Shown in pieces: positions 56,374-64,000 of a stretch of 64,000 nt of DNA (its first letter is position 1; the number at the start of each line of letters is the position of its first letter). The translations under genes were made by a program, and so were the position numbers. The notes under the pieces are model-generated. The model was not told the DNA's origin and searched no databases. It worked only from the letters and a program-made list of their open reading frames with translations. Location of the stretch: the NCBI GenBank assembly GCA_000510425.1, contig AZKM01000016.1, forward strand, positions 65,204 to 129,203, written 5' to 3'. Source of the DNA: Eubacterium nodatum ATCC 33099. GTDB lineage: Bacteria > Bacillota > Clostridia > Peptostreptococcales > Anaerovoracaceae.

Positions 56374-58323
56374 TTAATAAACCTCCTTAATTATACCTTT
56401 TCTATAGGCTTCAACAAGCTGTTTCATATCCTCAATCTGATCCACCATCACCACACCCTGGTCGCTATCCAGTACCATCATTCGCTCCGGCAGAGTTTCA
56501 ACAATTTTGACAACAGGAGAAACAAACTTCTGCGTTCCATCTTCCTTAAGGGGTTCATAAGGCGTATGCTCTGCAAGTGCCATAAACCTTGAGTTAAATA
56601 TAAATGTGTATCCGGCAATTCCTGTCTGCTTTTGATAAGCTTTGGAAATTCCGCCGTCAATTACATACAACAAACCTCCGCCTTTTATTGGACTTTCTCC
56701 GTCCTTAATCTTCACCGGAACATGTCCATTTAAAATTTTTGAATGTCTGTCTGAAAGTCCGAACTCCTTCAGAATTTTTTCGCAGGGCTCTCTATACTTT
56801 ATAAGTTTATAATACGGTCTTGTCGGCTCTTTGTGTGCCGCCTTATCTGCTATGAAAAGTCTTTCAAATGTAGTCATCTTTTCTTTTCCGAACAGAGGGG
56901 AATCACTGCCTTCCCAAAGATACCACATCAAGTCTCCCGAACGACCTATTTCCTCGGATTCGCAAGGTGAATAATAGGCTGCACGAACCTGCTCGTCCAG
57001 ATAATCCATCAATGCCCTTCCTTTATAATCCCTTCCGTTTATCGTTACCTCTGCAAATTCGCCCGTCTCTGTCATTGGGATACAGCCGTGATATAGCAAA
57101 TTTCCATTGACTTTTTTGTACAGAGCACCATGCGTAAAGAGGAATCTTATATGACTCTGAAGTTTTTCTGAGTTCAAAATCGATGCTTCCAGGGATTTCA
57201 GCACTTTTTCTTCGTCCTTAGAAAGTTTATAGGGGTTATTCGGGTCAATGGTAGGAAAATCGGTATCACAAAGAGTCCATTCTTTTCCCTCTATTTTGAT
57301 AGTTCCCTTTTCAAAATCAATTTTATCTAATAGCAAGCGTTTTTCCATCTTGTATTCCGGATGAGCTTTTATTCTCTGTCCTTCAACTTTAAACTGCATA
57401 ATTGCAATAGCCTTATGCATTTTTGCAGCTAAATGTTCATCTATCGGATCGTATTTATTTTCATCCAAAATATGAGGCATAAATTTTTCGCAAGGATCAT
57501 CTGCATATTCTCTGGCAGCAAAACTCGCCAATGGTCTAAGGTTTATGCCGTATCCGACCTCAAGCATGTCGAAATTGTTGTAACTTATATTCATCCTCAA
57601 AATATTGGTTATACATGCCCAGTTGCCGGTGGCTGCTCCCATCCAAACAATATCGTGGTTTCCCCATTGAAAATCCACATCATGATAGCCCATCAGAAAA
57701 TCCAGGATTTCATCCGGGTGAGCCCCTCTATCAAAAATATCCCCTATGATATGAAGCTGATCCACAGCCAAAACGCTTATTACATCAGCCATTGCCTTGA
57801 TGAACTCCTCACCGATTCCACATTCTATTACAGAATTGATAATCGACTCGTAATAATGGTTCTTATTTTCCTCATCATCTGCATGCAGCAGTTCATCCAT
57901 GGCGTAATCCAAATATTTAGGAAGGCGCCTTCTTACCCTTGATCTGGTGTACTTTGTAGACACCGATTTGCAAATCGTTATTAGACGATAAATCACAGTT
58001 GTACACCATTGGTTAAAATTTTTCTCGGATTTTTTTCTTCGCTTTATCTCTGCCTCTGCATTATAAATCAATGCTGCAAGCTCTGACCTGTCCTGTTCGC
58101 CGAGTACGCCGCCATAGTGTTCATCAATCTTTCCCCTTATGGTTCCCGATGCACTCTTCAGCATATGGATGAAAGCTTCGTGCTCTCCATGTAAATCGCT
58201 TAAAAAATATTCTGTTCCCTTCGGTAGTGCCAAAATAGCATTCAAATTGATTATTTCAGCAGAAGCGGCCTCTATATTAGGATAGTCCTTAGCCAAAAGC
58301 TCCAAATACTTTATGTCAGCCAT
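56374..58323 (-). CDS. fbp: Fructose-1,6-bisphosphatase class III
   Basis: 649 residues from ATG 58323 (MADIKYLELLAKDYPN) behind GGAGGAGTAAA, the normal class III length. The metallophosphatase motifs are FLSDLHGEHEAFIHML, IGDIFDRGAHPDEI, WGNHDIVWMGA and FTHGALYKK. It hydrolyses fructose-1,6-bisphosphate to fructose-6-phosphate in gluconeogenesis. It is the only FBPase type in many Firmicutes. It follows murA at 40 nt and may be co-transcribed. Confidence 0.95.
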   Translation of the reverse strand: MADIKYLELLAKDYPNIEAASAEIINLNAILALPKGTEYFLSDLHGEHEAFIHMLKSASGTIRGKIDEHYGGVLGEQDRSELAALIYNAEAEIKRRKKSEKNFNQWCTTVIYRLITICKSVSTKYTRSRVRRRLPKYLDYAMDELLHADDEENKNHYYESIINSVIECGIGEEFIKAMADVISVLAVDQLHIIGDIFDRGAHPDEILDFLMGYHDVDFQWGNHDIVWMGAATGNWACITNILRMNISYNNFDMLEVGYGINLRPLASFAAREYADDPCEKFMPHILDENKYDPIDEHLAAKMHKAIAIMQFKVEGQRIKAHPEYKMEKRLLLDKIDFEKGTIKIEGKEWTLCDTDFPTIDPNNPYKLSKDEEKVLKSLEASILNSEKLQSHIRFLFTHGALYKKVNGNLLYHGCIPMTETGEFAEVTINGRDYKGRALMDYLDEQVRAAYYSPCESEEIGRSGDLMWYLWEGSDSPLFGKEKMTTFERLFIADKAAHKEPTRPYYKLIKYREPCEKILKEFGLSDRHSKILNGHVPVKIKDGESPIKGGGLLYVIDGGISKAYQKQTGIAGYTFIFNSRFMALAEHTPYEPLKEDGTQKFVSPVVKIVETLPERMMVLDSDQGVVMVDQIEDMKQLVEAYRKGIIKEVY

Positions 58324-58363
58324 TTTACTCCTCCATAAATACAAACATACTTATGTAATAATT

Positions 58364-59632
58364 CTAATCGTCTATTCTAAGAATATTAGCTCCGAGCGCC
58401 TTAAACTTATTTACAAATTTTTCATATCCTCGTTCTATATGATAAATCTCTGAAATTTCAGTGGTACCCTCTGCAATCAGCCCAACTAAAACTAAAGCGG
58501 CACCTGCCCTAAGATCCGTTGCAATAACCTGAGCACTTTCAAGCTTCTTACCTCCGGTTATAATCGCCTTATTGCCTTCAGTCTTGATGTTCGCACCCAT
58601 TCTGTTCAGCTCCGCAACATGCATAAATCTATTCTCAAAAACCGTCTCAATCACCGTACTTTCACCTTGAGCGGTAGTTAAAAACGCCATAAACGGAGAC
58701 TGTATATCCGTAGGAAAACCCGGATATGGGAGAGTCTTAATATCAGTTGATACAAGTTTCATACCACCGTCTGCTATTACATACATTCCCTCATCACCCA
58801 TTTCAACAATTACTCCACATTCACGAAGTTTTGCCGTAATGGGTTTAACATGATCAGGAACCACATTTTTAATCAACAATTTGCCTCTTGTAATAGCACC
58901 TGCCAACATGAATGTTCCTGCCTCAATCCTGTCGGGAATTACTGTATGTGAACAGGATTTAAATTCGCTGACTCCTTCAATCTTAATGGTATCGGTTCCT
59001 GCTCCTTTGATCTTTGCCCCCATCTTATTCATAAAGTTCGCCAAATCCACTATTTCGGGTTCCTGAGCGGCATTCTCTATATAGGTCGTACCTAACGCCA
59101 TGGAGGCTGCCATCATTATGTTTTCTGTAGCACCGACACTGGGAAAATCCAGATAAATACTTGTTCCGCTCAGCCCCTCCTTAGGTGCGATTGCTTCAAT
59201 ATAATTATTCTCCTTTATGATTCTCGCTCCCAGTGCCTCAAACCCCTTTAGGTGAAGGTCAATAGGTCTGGCTCCGATAGTACATCCCCCCGGCATGTGA
59301 ACTTTTGCACTTCCTGTTCTTGCAAGCAAAGGTCCCATTACAAGAAAAGAAGCCCTCATCTTTCTAACCAGGTCATAATCAGCTACATTTGTGATTATAT
59401 CCCTAAAGTCGAAATTTAAAACCGATGCTTCACGTTCTTTAATTTTCCCGCCCAAAGACCTCAAAATTTGCTTCATAACTTCCACATCTCTAAGCTCCGG
59501 CACATCCATAATGGTGCAATCCTCATTACAAAGGATTGCCGCCGCCATCAAGGGCAACACCGCATTTTTTGCACCACTAACGGAGACTTCACCGTATAAA
59601 GGCTCACTTTTTTGTACTAAAAATTTAGCCAC
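58364..59632 (-). CDS. murA: UDP-N-acetylglucosamine 1-carboxyvinyltransferase
   Basis: 422 residues from GTG 59632, which has GGAGG at 6 nt; an ATG further upstream lacks a site. The product begins (M)AKFLVQKSEPLYGEVSVSGAKNAVLPLMAAAIL. The active-site cysteine is in PGGCTIGARPIDLHLKGFEALGA, the target of fosfomycin. It transfers enolpyruvate to UDP-GlcNAc, the first committed step of peptidoglycan synthesis. Firmicutes often have two copies; this could be MurA1 or MurA2. Confidence 0.96.
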   Translation of the reverse strand: MAKFLVQKSEPLYGEVSVSGAKNAVLPLMAAAILCNEDCTIMDVPELRDVEVMKQILRSLGGKIKEREASVLNFDFRDIITNVADYDLVRKMRASFLVMGPLLARTGSAKVHMPGGCTIGARPIDLHLKGFEALGARIIKENNYIEAIAPKEGLSGTSIYLDFPSVGATENIMMAASMALGTTYIENAAQEPEIVDLANFMNKMGAKIKGAGTDTIKIEGVSEFKSCSHTVIPDRIEAGTFMLAGAITRGKLLIKNVVPDHVKPITAKLRECGVIVEMGDEGMYVIADGGMKLVSTDIKTLPYPGFPTDIQSPFMAFLTTAQGESTVIETVFENRFMHVAELNRMGANIKTEGNKAIITGGKKLESAQVIATDLRAGAALVLVGLIAEGTTEISEIYHIERGYEKFVNKFKALGANILRIDD

Positions 59633-59743
59633 TTCTTTCCTCCATACCATACACATTCATTGCCTTTGTGCATGGACTATAACTTTTTCTGTATTTACTG
59701 AAAAAAAACCGCATAATTGCAGGTTAATCTGTCAAATATAATT

Positions 59744-59986
59744 TTATAATTTCTTCATTTCACGAACACAGTTGCCACAGACACTCTTTCCATGAATCAG
59801 ATGAATATCTTCTACCTCTCCGCAAAAGATACATGAAGGTTCATATTTTTTTAACATGATGAACTGCCCGTCCACATATACTTCCAAGGAATCATCAGTC
59901 TTAATGTTAAGGTTTCTTCTCAATTCCACCGGGATTACCACTCTTCCCAGAGCGTCCACAGGTCTAACTATACCGGTTGCTTTCAT
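59744..59986 (-). CDS. AbrB/SpoVT-type regulator with zinc-ribbon tail
   Basis: 80 residues. The N-terminal swapped-hairpin DNA-binding domain reads MKATGIVRPVDALGRVVIPVELRRNL. The C-terminal 30 residues hold two CxxC pairs (CIFC and CGNC, with a His between), a small zinc ribbon. AbrB-type proteins control transition-phase genes. ATG follows GGAGAATGAA. It lies between murA and a small membrane protein gene; its targets are unknown. Confidence 0.9.
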   Translation of the reverse strand: MKATGIVRPVDALGRVVIPVELRRNLNIKTDDSLEVYVDGQFIMLKKYEPSCIFCGEVEDIHLIHGKSVCGNCVREMKKL

Positions 59987-60019
59987 TTCATTCTCCTTCC
60001 ATAAGGCTCCTTATCCGCC

Positions 60020-60394
60020 TCATTTGCGATTTCTTGCCCGCCTAAATTCTTCTTCCTTCTCTAAACAGTCATCATCCCTTGTAGCCTTAAAATATGAAAC
60101 CGCCGACGAAATAGCCTTAACCATGTTGGTTATCGCACCGACCAAATTCTGATTTCCTCTCATTGCACCTGTAATATCTCCAATGGCACTACTAAGGTCA
60201 CCTACAATGCCGTCAACCTGTGATGCCTTATCCGATGCCACACCAGAAACAACAGAAGTATCCTCCAGAATTTTGTCCACATTCTTCAAAGTAGAAATTA
60301 GATTAAGGGCCAGTTTAGCCAATATTATCAAAAGCACAAAGAGTGCTATCAATACTAAACAAATCAATGTATACTTCAAATCAATTGTAATCAT
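60020..60394 (-). CDS. Small membrane-anchored helical protein
   Basis: 124 residues from ATG 60394 behind GGAGGTTGTAT. One transmembrane helix (about 9-31) leads to a long amphipathic helix with Val/Ala/Ser heptads (about 35-95), ending in a charged tail (KEEEFRRARNRK). The pattern recalls DUF948/YtxH-type stress proteins. The function is unknown. It is upstream of the AbrB-like gene in the same orientation (33-nt gap). Confidence 0.7.
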   Translation of the reverse strand: MITIDLKYTLICLVLIALFVLLIILAKLALNLISTLKNVDKILEDTSVVSGVASDKASQVDGIVGDLSSAIGDITGAMRGNQNLVGAITNMVKAISSAVSYFKATRDDDCLEKEEEFRRARNRK

Positions 60395-60554
60395 ATACAA
60401 CCTCCATACTAAAATGGGAATATCTGCTACAACTCTAACTAATTATATAATAATTGTGACAAAAAGCAAGAAAAAACCTTTGATATAATCATAATCTCTA
60501 TTTTTCTATTCTTTCTTAAAAGCTCCGCAACTTTTTTTACACAAACTCTTAAAA

Positions 60555-61307
60555 TTATTCGTATAATTTCAGTGCTTCTTTGCTAAAATCTCCGTTTTTC
60601 TCTCTCAAAAACATCTGTGGCAAAACTTTCAACTCCGGTCTGCCGTTTTTAATAAGGTGAAAAACAGCAAGATTCGGCTCTTGGTTTGCCTTCCCACTGA
60701 TTAACCGGAGTTCTTTTAATGCTAAAGAATACCTATTACCGGTAAGTATGACATCTCCAAGTCTTTGCGGTCTGTGTATAATAAAGAGATCCCCTTTTTC
60801 CTTTAGCAAAACGGCACTGCCGTGAATAAAATCATCAAGAGTTGCCAAGAGTTCATGCCTTGCGATATTCTTATACTCACTATCACACTGTATACCACAG
60901 CCCTTCTTCGTGTAAGGCGGATTCATGGTAATTGTATCAAAGGAGTTTTCTAAAGGATTTACCTTATCAAACTTCGGTCTACAAAACTCTTTTATGTTCA
61001 TATTTAATATGGTGATTCTATCTTTCAGATCATTCAATTCAATATTTTCTATTGCTAAGTCAAAGCATCTTTTCTGAACCTCAATCCCCACTATCTCAGC
61101 ATCCTGCAATTTATGAGATAAGATAAGAGGCACTATTCCATTACCCGTACAAAAGTCACAAACTCTATGTTTTTTTCTTTTCTTTCGTCTTATCCTTTCG
61201 GCTGCAAAAGCTGCCAAAATCACAGCATCCATGCCGTAGCAAAACAACTCGTCATCCTGAACTATACTTATATCGCCAAAGCCGGTATCATCAATCCTTC
61301 TGGTCAT
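60555..61307 (-). CDS. tRNA1(Val) adenine-N6 methyltransferase-like (TrmN6)
   Basis: 250 residues. A class I SAM methyltransferase with DFCTGNGIVPLIL (SAM motif I), IVGIEVQ and the adenine-specific NPPY motif (TMNPPYTKKG). TrmN6/YfiC proteins methylate A37 of tRNA1(Val) in E. coli; target confirmation is lacking for Firmicute members. It overlaps the end of the ricT C-terminal frame by 17 nt and belongs to the conserved tmk-holB-ricT-trmN6 cluster. ATG follows GAAGGAAGAAATCC. Confidence 0.88.
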   Translation of the reverse strand: MTRRIDDTGFGDISIVQDDELFCYGMDAVILAAFAAERIRRKKRKKHRVCDFCTGNGIVPLILSHKLQDAEIVGIEVQKRCFDLAIENIELNDLKDRITILNMNIKEFCRPKFDKVNPLENSFDTITMNPPYTKKGCGIQCDSEYKNIARHELLATLDDFIHGSAVLLKEKGDLFIIHRPQRLGDVILTGNRYSLALKELRLISGKANQEPNLAVFHLIKNGRPELKVLPQMFLREKNGDFSKEALKLYE

Positions 61308-62028
61308 GGATTTCTTCCTTACGCTTTTTCTTGCGATTATGGGTTTTCAGCTTGAATTTCCTATGTTTTCCGAGTTTGCCCTGCTGTTCTTTTTCCGTTT
61401 CAACAGACTGTATGCGCACAGGTTTTATCCTCTTTGCATTATCTTTTTTATCCAGACGTTTTACATCCTCTTTAGTGAATACAAGGATTTCCGAACCCAA
61501 TTTTTCGATACCGTTTTCATCGAATTCTCCGGTGTAGAGTCTGACCTTTATTTTTCCCTGCAAAATATCAGATTCAACTACTTTTCCTATACCACGGTCT
61601 GTTTCCACTTTCTCATTAACTTCCGGAACATCTTTGCGAAGAGTGATGTAAACATCATTTTCATATTTCAGACAGCACATCAAACGCCCACAGACTCCTG
61701 ATATTTTTCCAGGGTTCAGCGACAAGTTCTGTACCTTTGCCATCTTGATCGACACCGGCTGAAAATCTGAAAGCCATGTGGCACAGCATAGTCCTCTGCC
61801 ACAGGATCCCACTCCTCCCAGCATCTTCGCCTCATCACGAACACCAATCTGTCTCAGTTCTATTCTCATTTTGAAAACAGCTGCCAAATCCTTCACCAGT
61901 TGACGGAAATCAATTCTGCCGTCTGCCGTAAAATAAAATATCACCTTATTATTGTCAAAAGTATATTCAACATCAATAAGCTTCATTTCCAGGTTATGCA
62001 GAGCTACTTTTTCCTGACAAATTTCCAT
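61291..62028 (-). CDS. ricT: RicT (PSP1 domain), C-terminal part after frameshift
   Basis: This frame carries most of the PSP1 protein RicT/YaaT: EYTFDNNKVIFYFTADGRIDFR, GVRDEAKMLGG, and the two cysteine clusters CGRGLCC and CGRLMCC that hold Fe-S clusters in the RicAFT complex. That complex stimulates RNA processing by RNase Y. The ATG at 62028 has no ribosome-binding site of its own nearby. The frame continues upstream through ...CGT GCA ATG and joins the N-terminal part (62004-62282) if one A is added to the A8 run at 62035-62042. Its Lys-rich tail (KHRKFKLKTHNRKKKRKEE) is normal for clostridial forms. Confidence 0.85.
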   Translation of the reverse strand: MEICQEKVALHNLEMKLIDVEYTFDNNKVIFYFTADGRIDFRQLVKDLAAVFKMRIELRQIGVRDEAKMLGGVGSCGRGLCCATWLSDFQPVSIKMAKVQNLSLNPGKISGVCGRLMCCLKYENDVYITLRKDVPEVNEKVETDRGIGKVVESDILQGKIKVRLYTGEFDENGIEKLGSEILVFTKEDVKRLDKKDNAKRIKPVRIQSVETEKEQQGKLGKHRKFKLKTHNRKKKRKEEIHDQKD

Positions 62029-62282
62029 TGCACGTTTTTTTTGCTCTCATTCTCCTCGTGACGCTTTATATCCTTTTCATCAGCAATTCTGACGATTTTC
62101 TTTAAAGGCTTTGTAATATCCTCTTCTTTAATCGGTGTAACATCCATGACTACTGTTCCAAATTCCATACCTCTGGCAGTTTCAACGATTACACCTTTTC
62201 CAGGTTCAATATCCAAATCACCGGGATCAAAATAATAAATCTTACCTGTACTCTTGAATCTTACACCTGCAATATCTATCAT
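62004..62282 (-). CDS. ricT: RicT (PSP1 domain), N-terminal part before frameshift
   Basis: Residues 1-80 read MIDIAGVRFKSTGKIYYFDPGDLDIEPGKGV and VETARGMEFGTVV, the normal RicT start, with GGAGG before the ATG. After KRHEENESKK the frame stays open for only 10 more codons (NVQWKFVRKK) and stops at 62004. At 62034-62040 lies A-AAA-AAC; a one-base backward slip there gives ...SKKKRAMEICQEKVALHNLEMKL, the expected continuation. A GAGGAG lies 11 nt upstream of the slip site. The explanation could be programmed frameshifting, a variable A tract, or a sequencing error. Confidence 0.85.
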   Translation of the reverse strand: MIDIAGVRFKSTGKIYYFDPGDLDIEPGKGVIVETARGMEFGTVVMDVTPIKEEDITKPLKKIVRIADEKDIKRHEENESKKNVQWKFVRKK

Positions 62283-63107
62283 TTATGCTTCCTCCAAACT
62301 TAATATCAAGTTCCTGATTACATACTTATATCCAACATTTTGCCTTATATCGCCTCTTGCCTTTTCCACGCAGTCAATACAGTTAATAAGACATGCCTCA
62401 CTGAATCTGCTGTTTCCTTCTCTTAAAAAAATTCCAAAAGTCTTCTGTATTCCATCCAAAAATCGAAGCGCCCCTTCCTTATCTTTGATCTCTTCATCTA
62501 ATCTGGTTTTTATGTCAAAAAAATATTTTTTGTTTAATACCATTTCTATTATCTCTCTCGGAAAAGAGTAATCCTCTGCAGTCATACCGGCATCGGATAT
62601 AAGACGAAATTTAATGCACCTGGAATTGATTGTCGGCAAAAGATTCTCTGTGTTTTCAGACAGAAGAACCACAACCGTTCCACTGACCGGTTCCTCCAAA
62701 CTTTTTAAAAAGCGATTCTGTGCTCTGACCGTCATTCCGTCGGCACCCTGTATGATGACTATATTCCTATCCCCTACCACAGGCTTCAACTTCATCTTAT
62801 TTTGCAGAGAAATCACTTCTTCATCCTTAATTGATAAATTCCCCTTGCTCGCATAACCATCTGCTCTGATTATGTGTAGGTCAGGAAAACTCTCAGCTTC
62901 TATCTGCAAACAGGTCGGACATTTTCCACACCCTATACCTCTATCATTTTTGCACAAAATCCCTTTGGAAAAAGCTTTTGCAAATCCAAGTTTATCCGTA
63001 GTAAAATCCCCTTCAAAAATATAACCGTGAGAAATTTTTTCTGCCAAAATTGATTTATATAATTGTCCGCAAGCCTTGCCATATCGCCTATATTCCAGTA
63101 AATTCAT
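62283..63107 (-). CDS. holB: DNA polymerase III delta' subunit
   Basis: 274 residues. AAA+ clamp-loader subunit with a zinc motif (CGKCPTCLQIEAESFPDLH) and degenerate P-loop (FEGDFTTDKLGFA), as expected for delta'. IVIIQGADGMTVRAQNRFLKSLEEP and NLLPTINSRC are sensor-like stretches. It helps load the sliding clamp. It overlaps tmk by four bases and abuts ricT, in the conserved Firmicute order. Confidence 0.92.
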   Translation of the reverse strand: MNLLEYRRYGKACGQLYKSILAEKISHGYIFEGDFTTDKLGFAKAFSKGILCKNDRGIGCGKCPTCLQIEAESFPDLHIIRADGYASKGNLSIKDEEVISLQNKMKLKPVVGDRNIVIIQGADGMTVRAQNRFLKSLEEPVSGTVVVLLSENTENLLPTINSRCIKFRLISDAGMTAEDYSFPREIIEMVLNKKYFFDIKTRLDEEIKDKEGALRFLDGIQKTFGIFLREGNSRFSEACLINCIDCVEKARGDIRQNVGYKYVIRNLILSLEEA

Positions 63108-63736
63108 ATAAAACCACGTTCTTTCAATAAAGGCTTTATCTGATTCAAAATTTCATCCTTCATCTCTTCTCTGGTAACGCTGCCGTCTATTGTTTTAATG
63201 CGATCGGGTTCAAGTGCAGCCATTTCTAAATATCCCTCATATACCCTTTTATGAAACAACAACTTTTCCTGCTCAAGTCTATCGTTTGCTCTATTTTCTA
63301 TTCGCATCTTACCAATTTCAGGATCTATATCTATGAAAACAGTAATATCGGGCAGACACCCTTGAACTGCATACTCATTTATTATGCGAACAGACTCTCC
63401 TAAATTCCTTCCATAAGCCTGATAAGCAATGCTGGAATCAATAAATCTGTCGCATATCACAACCTTACTCTCATATAAAGCCGGTTTTATAAGCTTGGCA
63501 ACATGTTGTGCCCTGCTTGCAGCATAAAGAAGTGCTTCTGTCATATCACACATATCGCTGTTATCAACATTTAAAATGAATTTACGGATTTTTTCACCTA
63601 TATCTGTTCCCCCCGGTTCCCTTGTAAAAACACAGGGAATGTCTTTTTCAAAAAAGTATTTCTTCAAATATTCAATTTGCGTCGACTTCCCTGAACCATC
63701 CGGCCCTTCGAGAGAAATAAAAAGTCCTTTTCTCAT
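63104..63736 (-). CDS. tmk: Thymidylate kinase
   Basis: 210 residues from ATG 63736 (MRKGLFISLEGPDGSGKST), preceded by AGGT at 6 nt; a longer frame to 63784 would overlap the small upstream gene. Walker A is GPDGSGKS, followed by the dTMP-binding TREPGGTDIGEKIR and CDRFIDSSIAYQ. It phosphorylates dTMP to dTDP for DNA synthesis. It heads the tmk-holB-ricT-trmN6 cluster. Confidence 0.95.
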   Translation of the reverse strand: MRKGLFISLEGPDGSGKSTQIEYLKKYFFEKDIPCVFTREPGGTDIGEKIRKFILNVDNSDMCDMTEALLYAASRAQHVAKLIKPALYESKVVICDRFIDSSIAYQAYGRNLGESVRIINEYAVQGCLPDITVFIDIDPEIGKMRIENRANDRLEQEKLLFHKRVYEGYLEMAALEPDRIKTIDGSVTREEMKDEILNQIKPLLKERGFI

Positions 63737-63767
63737 ATTGATACCTGCAAACTTCAAAAACAAAAAA

Positions 63768-63869
63768 TCATTTATTAGCTTCATCCACCAGCTTCTTAAT
63801 CAAAAAGCGTATCAGATAAGCAAGAGGAGTGCAGACAACTATACAAAAAACTATCTTAAATACAATCAT
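63768..63869 (-). CDS. 33-residue membrane peptide upstream of tmk
   Basis: ATG 63869 has GGGAGG at good spacing. The product is hydrophobic (MIVFKIVFCIVVCTPLAYL) with a charged end (IKKLVDEANK) and ends 31 bases before the tmk start. A TATAAT (63936-63931, minus strand) upstream would transcribe it with tmk. I do not recognise it; it may be a small membrane protein or a translated leader. Confidence 0.5.
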   Translation of the reverse strand: MIVFKIVFCIVVCTPLAYLIRFLIKKLVDEANK

Positions 63870-63930
63870 CTATGCCTCCCTTCATACAATAATACACTCT
63901 TTAAAATATTTTTATACAATCTAACATGAT

Positions 63931-63936
63931 ATTATA
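63931..63936 (-). promoter_or_regulatory. -10 element of the tmk cluster
   Basis: TATAAT on the minus strand, 61 bases before the small leader gene; the matching -35 (TGGACT or CTGGAC at about 17-18 nt) is weak. The remaining window end shows nothing else. Confidence 0.45.
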
Positions 63937-64000
63937 ACATGAAAAAAAAACTTAGTCCAGCACGCAATTTCACTAAAAAAGACAGTCCACAAGAACTGCC

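Overview
The window comes from a low-GC anaerobic Firmicute, most likely a member of the Clostridia near the Eubacterium/Mogibacterium (family XIII) group. The evidence is AGGAGG ribosome-binding sites almost everywhere, T-box and infC leader RNAs, TTGACA-17-TATAAT promoters, anaerobe-type redox proteins (flavodiiron protein, rubredoxin, EtfA, acyl-CoA dehydrogenase), RicT, AbrB-type and Zur-type regulators, and Gram-positive cell-wall anchored proteins. The genus is inferred; the phylum and class are well supported. Most of the window is ordinary chromosome. I saw no prophage, insertion sequence, CRISPR array or rRNA. Most genes lie on the minus strand.

Layout, left to right. 0-4.5 kb: a partial secreted FMN-binding protein behind a promoter with a 13-bp operator-like inverted repeat, a small membrane protein, and a DUF5685/DnaJ-domain pair. 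4.5-9 kb: an XRE-cupin regulator with the polyamine ABC transporter potABCD. 9-14.3 kb: a giant cell-wall adhesin with 13 Cna_B repeats. 14.4-20.2 kb: an EamA transporter, a flavoprotein gene stump, hemW, lepA, rpsT and deoD. 20.3-29.7 kb: a secreted M14 peptidase, a MinD-like ATPase, radC, cmk, nrdR, a membrane-anchored trigger-factor-like foldase and two small membrane proteins. 29.7-34.4 kb: a GGGtGRT/NifU-like pair, coaBC, and infC-rpmI-rplT with an AUU start and an attenuator leader. 34.5-43.2 kb: a TraX-like protein, an IMP dehydrogenase of the Tritrichomonas type, a D,D-carboxypeptidase, a tryptophan T-box with an orphan TrpB2, and a MetA-aspartokinase fusion. 43.2-49.4 kb: a Zur-ZnuABC zinc uptake operon with an accessory lipoprotein, and a triple FMN-binding surface protein. 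49.7-53.8 kb: a flavodiiron protein, an acyl-CoA dehydrogenase/EtfA/rubredoxin fusion and a divergent Crp/Fnr regulator. 53.9-56 kb: a second sortase substrate and tRNA-Arg. 56.3-64 kb: class III fbp, murA, an AbrB-like regulator, and the trmN6-ricT-holB-tmk cluster, in which ricT carries a frameshift at an A8 tract.

How the genes work together. The zinc operon is self-contained: its regulator, transporter and a probable zinc-handling lipoprotein sit behind one promoter that overlaps a Fur-family palindrome. The ACAD-EtfA-rubredoxin fusion and the flavodiiron protein overlap by one base, which suggests a route from acyl-CoA to O2 or NO reduction under the divergent Crp-like regulator. Two large FMN_bind proteins suggest flavin-based electron transfer at the cell surface. 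Two sortase substrates share a non-LPXTG signal of the form xP(D/E)TGD.

The observations most worth checking are the ricT frameshift with a dnaX-like layout, the MetA-LysC fusion, the ACAD-EtfA-rubredoxin/flavodiiron module, and the protozoan-type IMP dehydrogenase.
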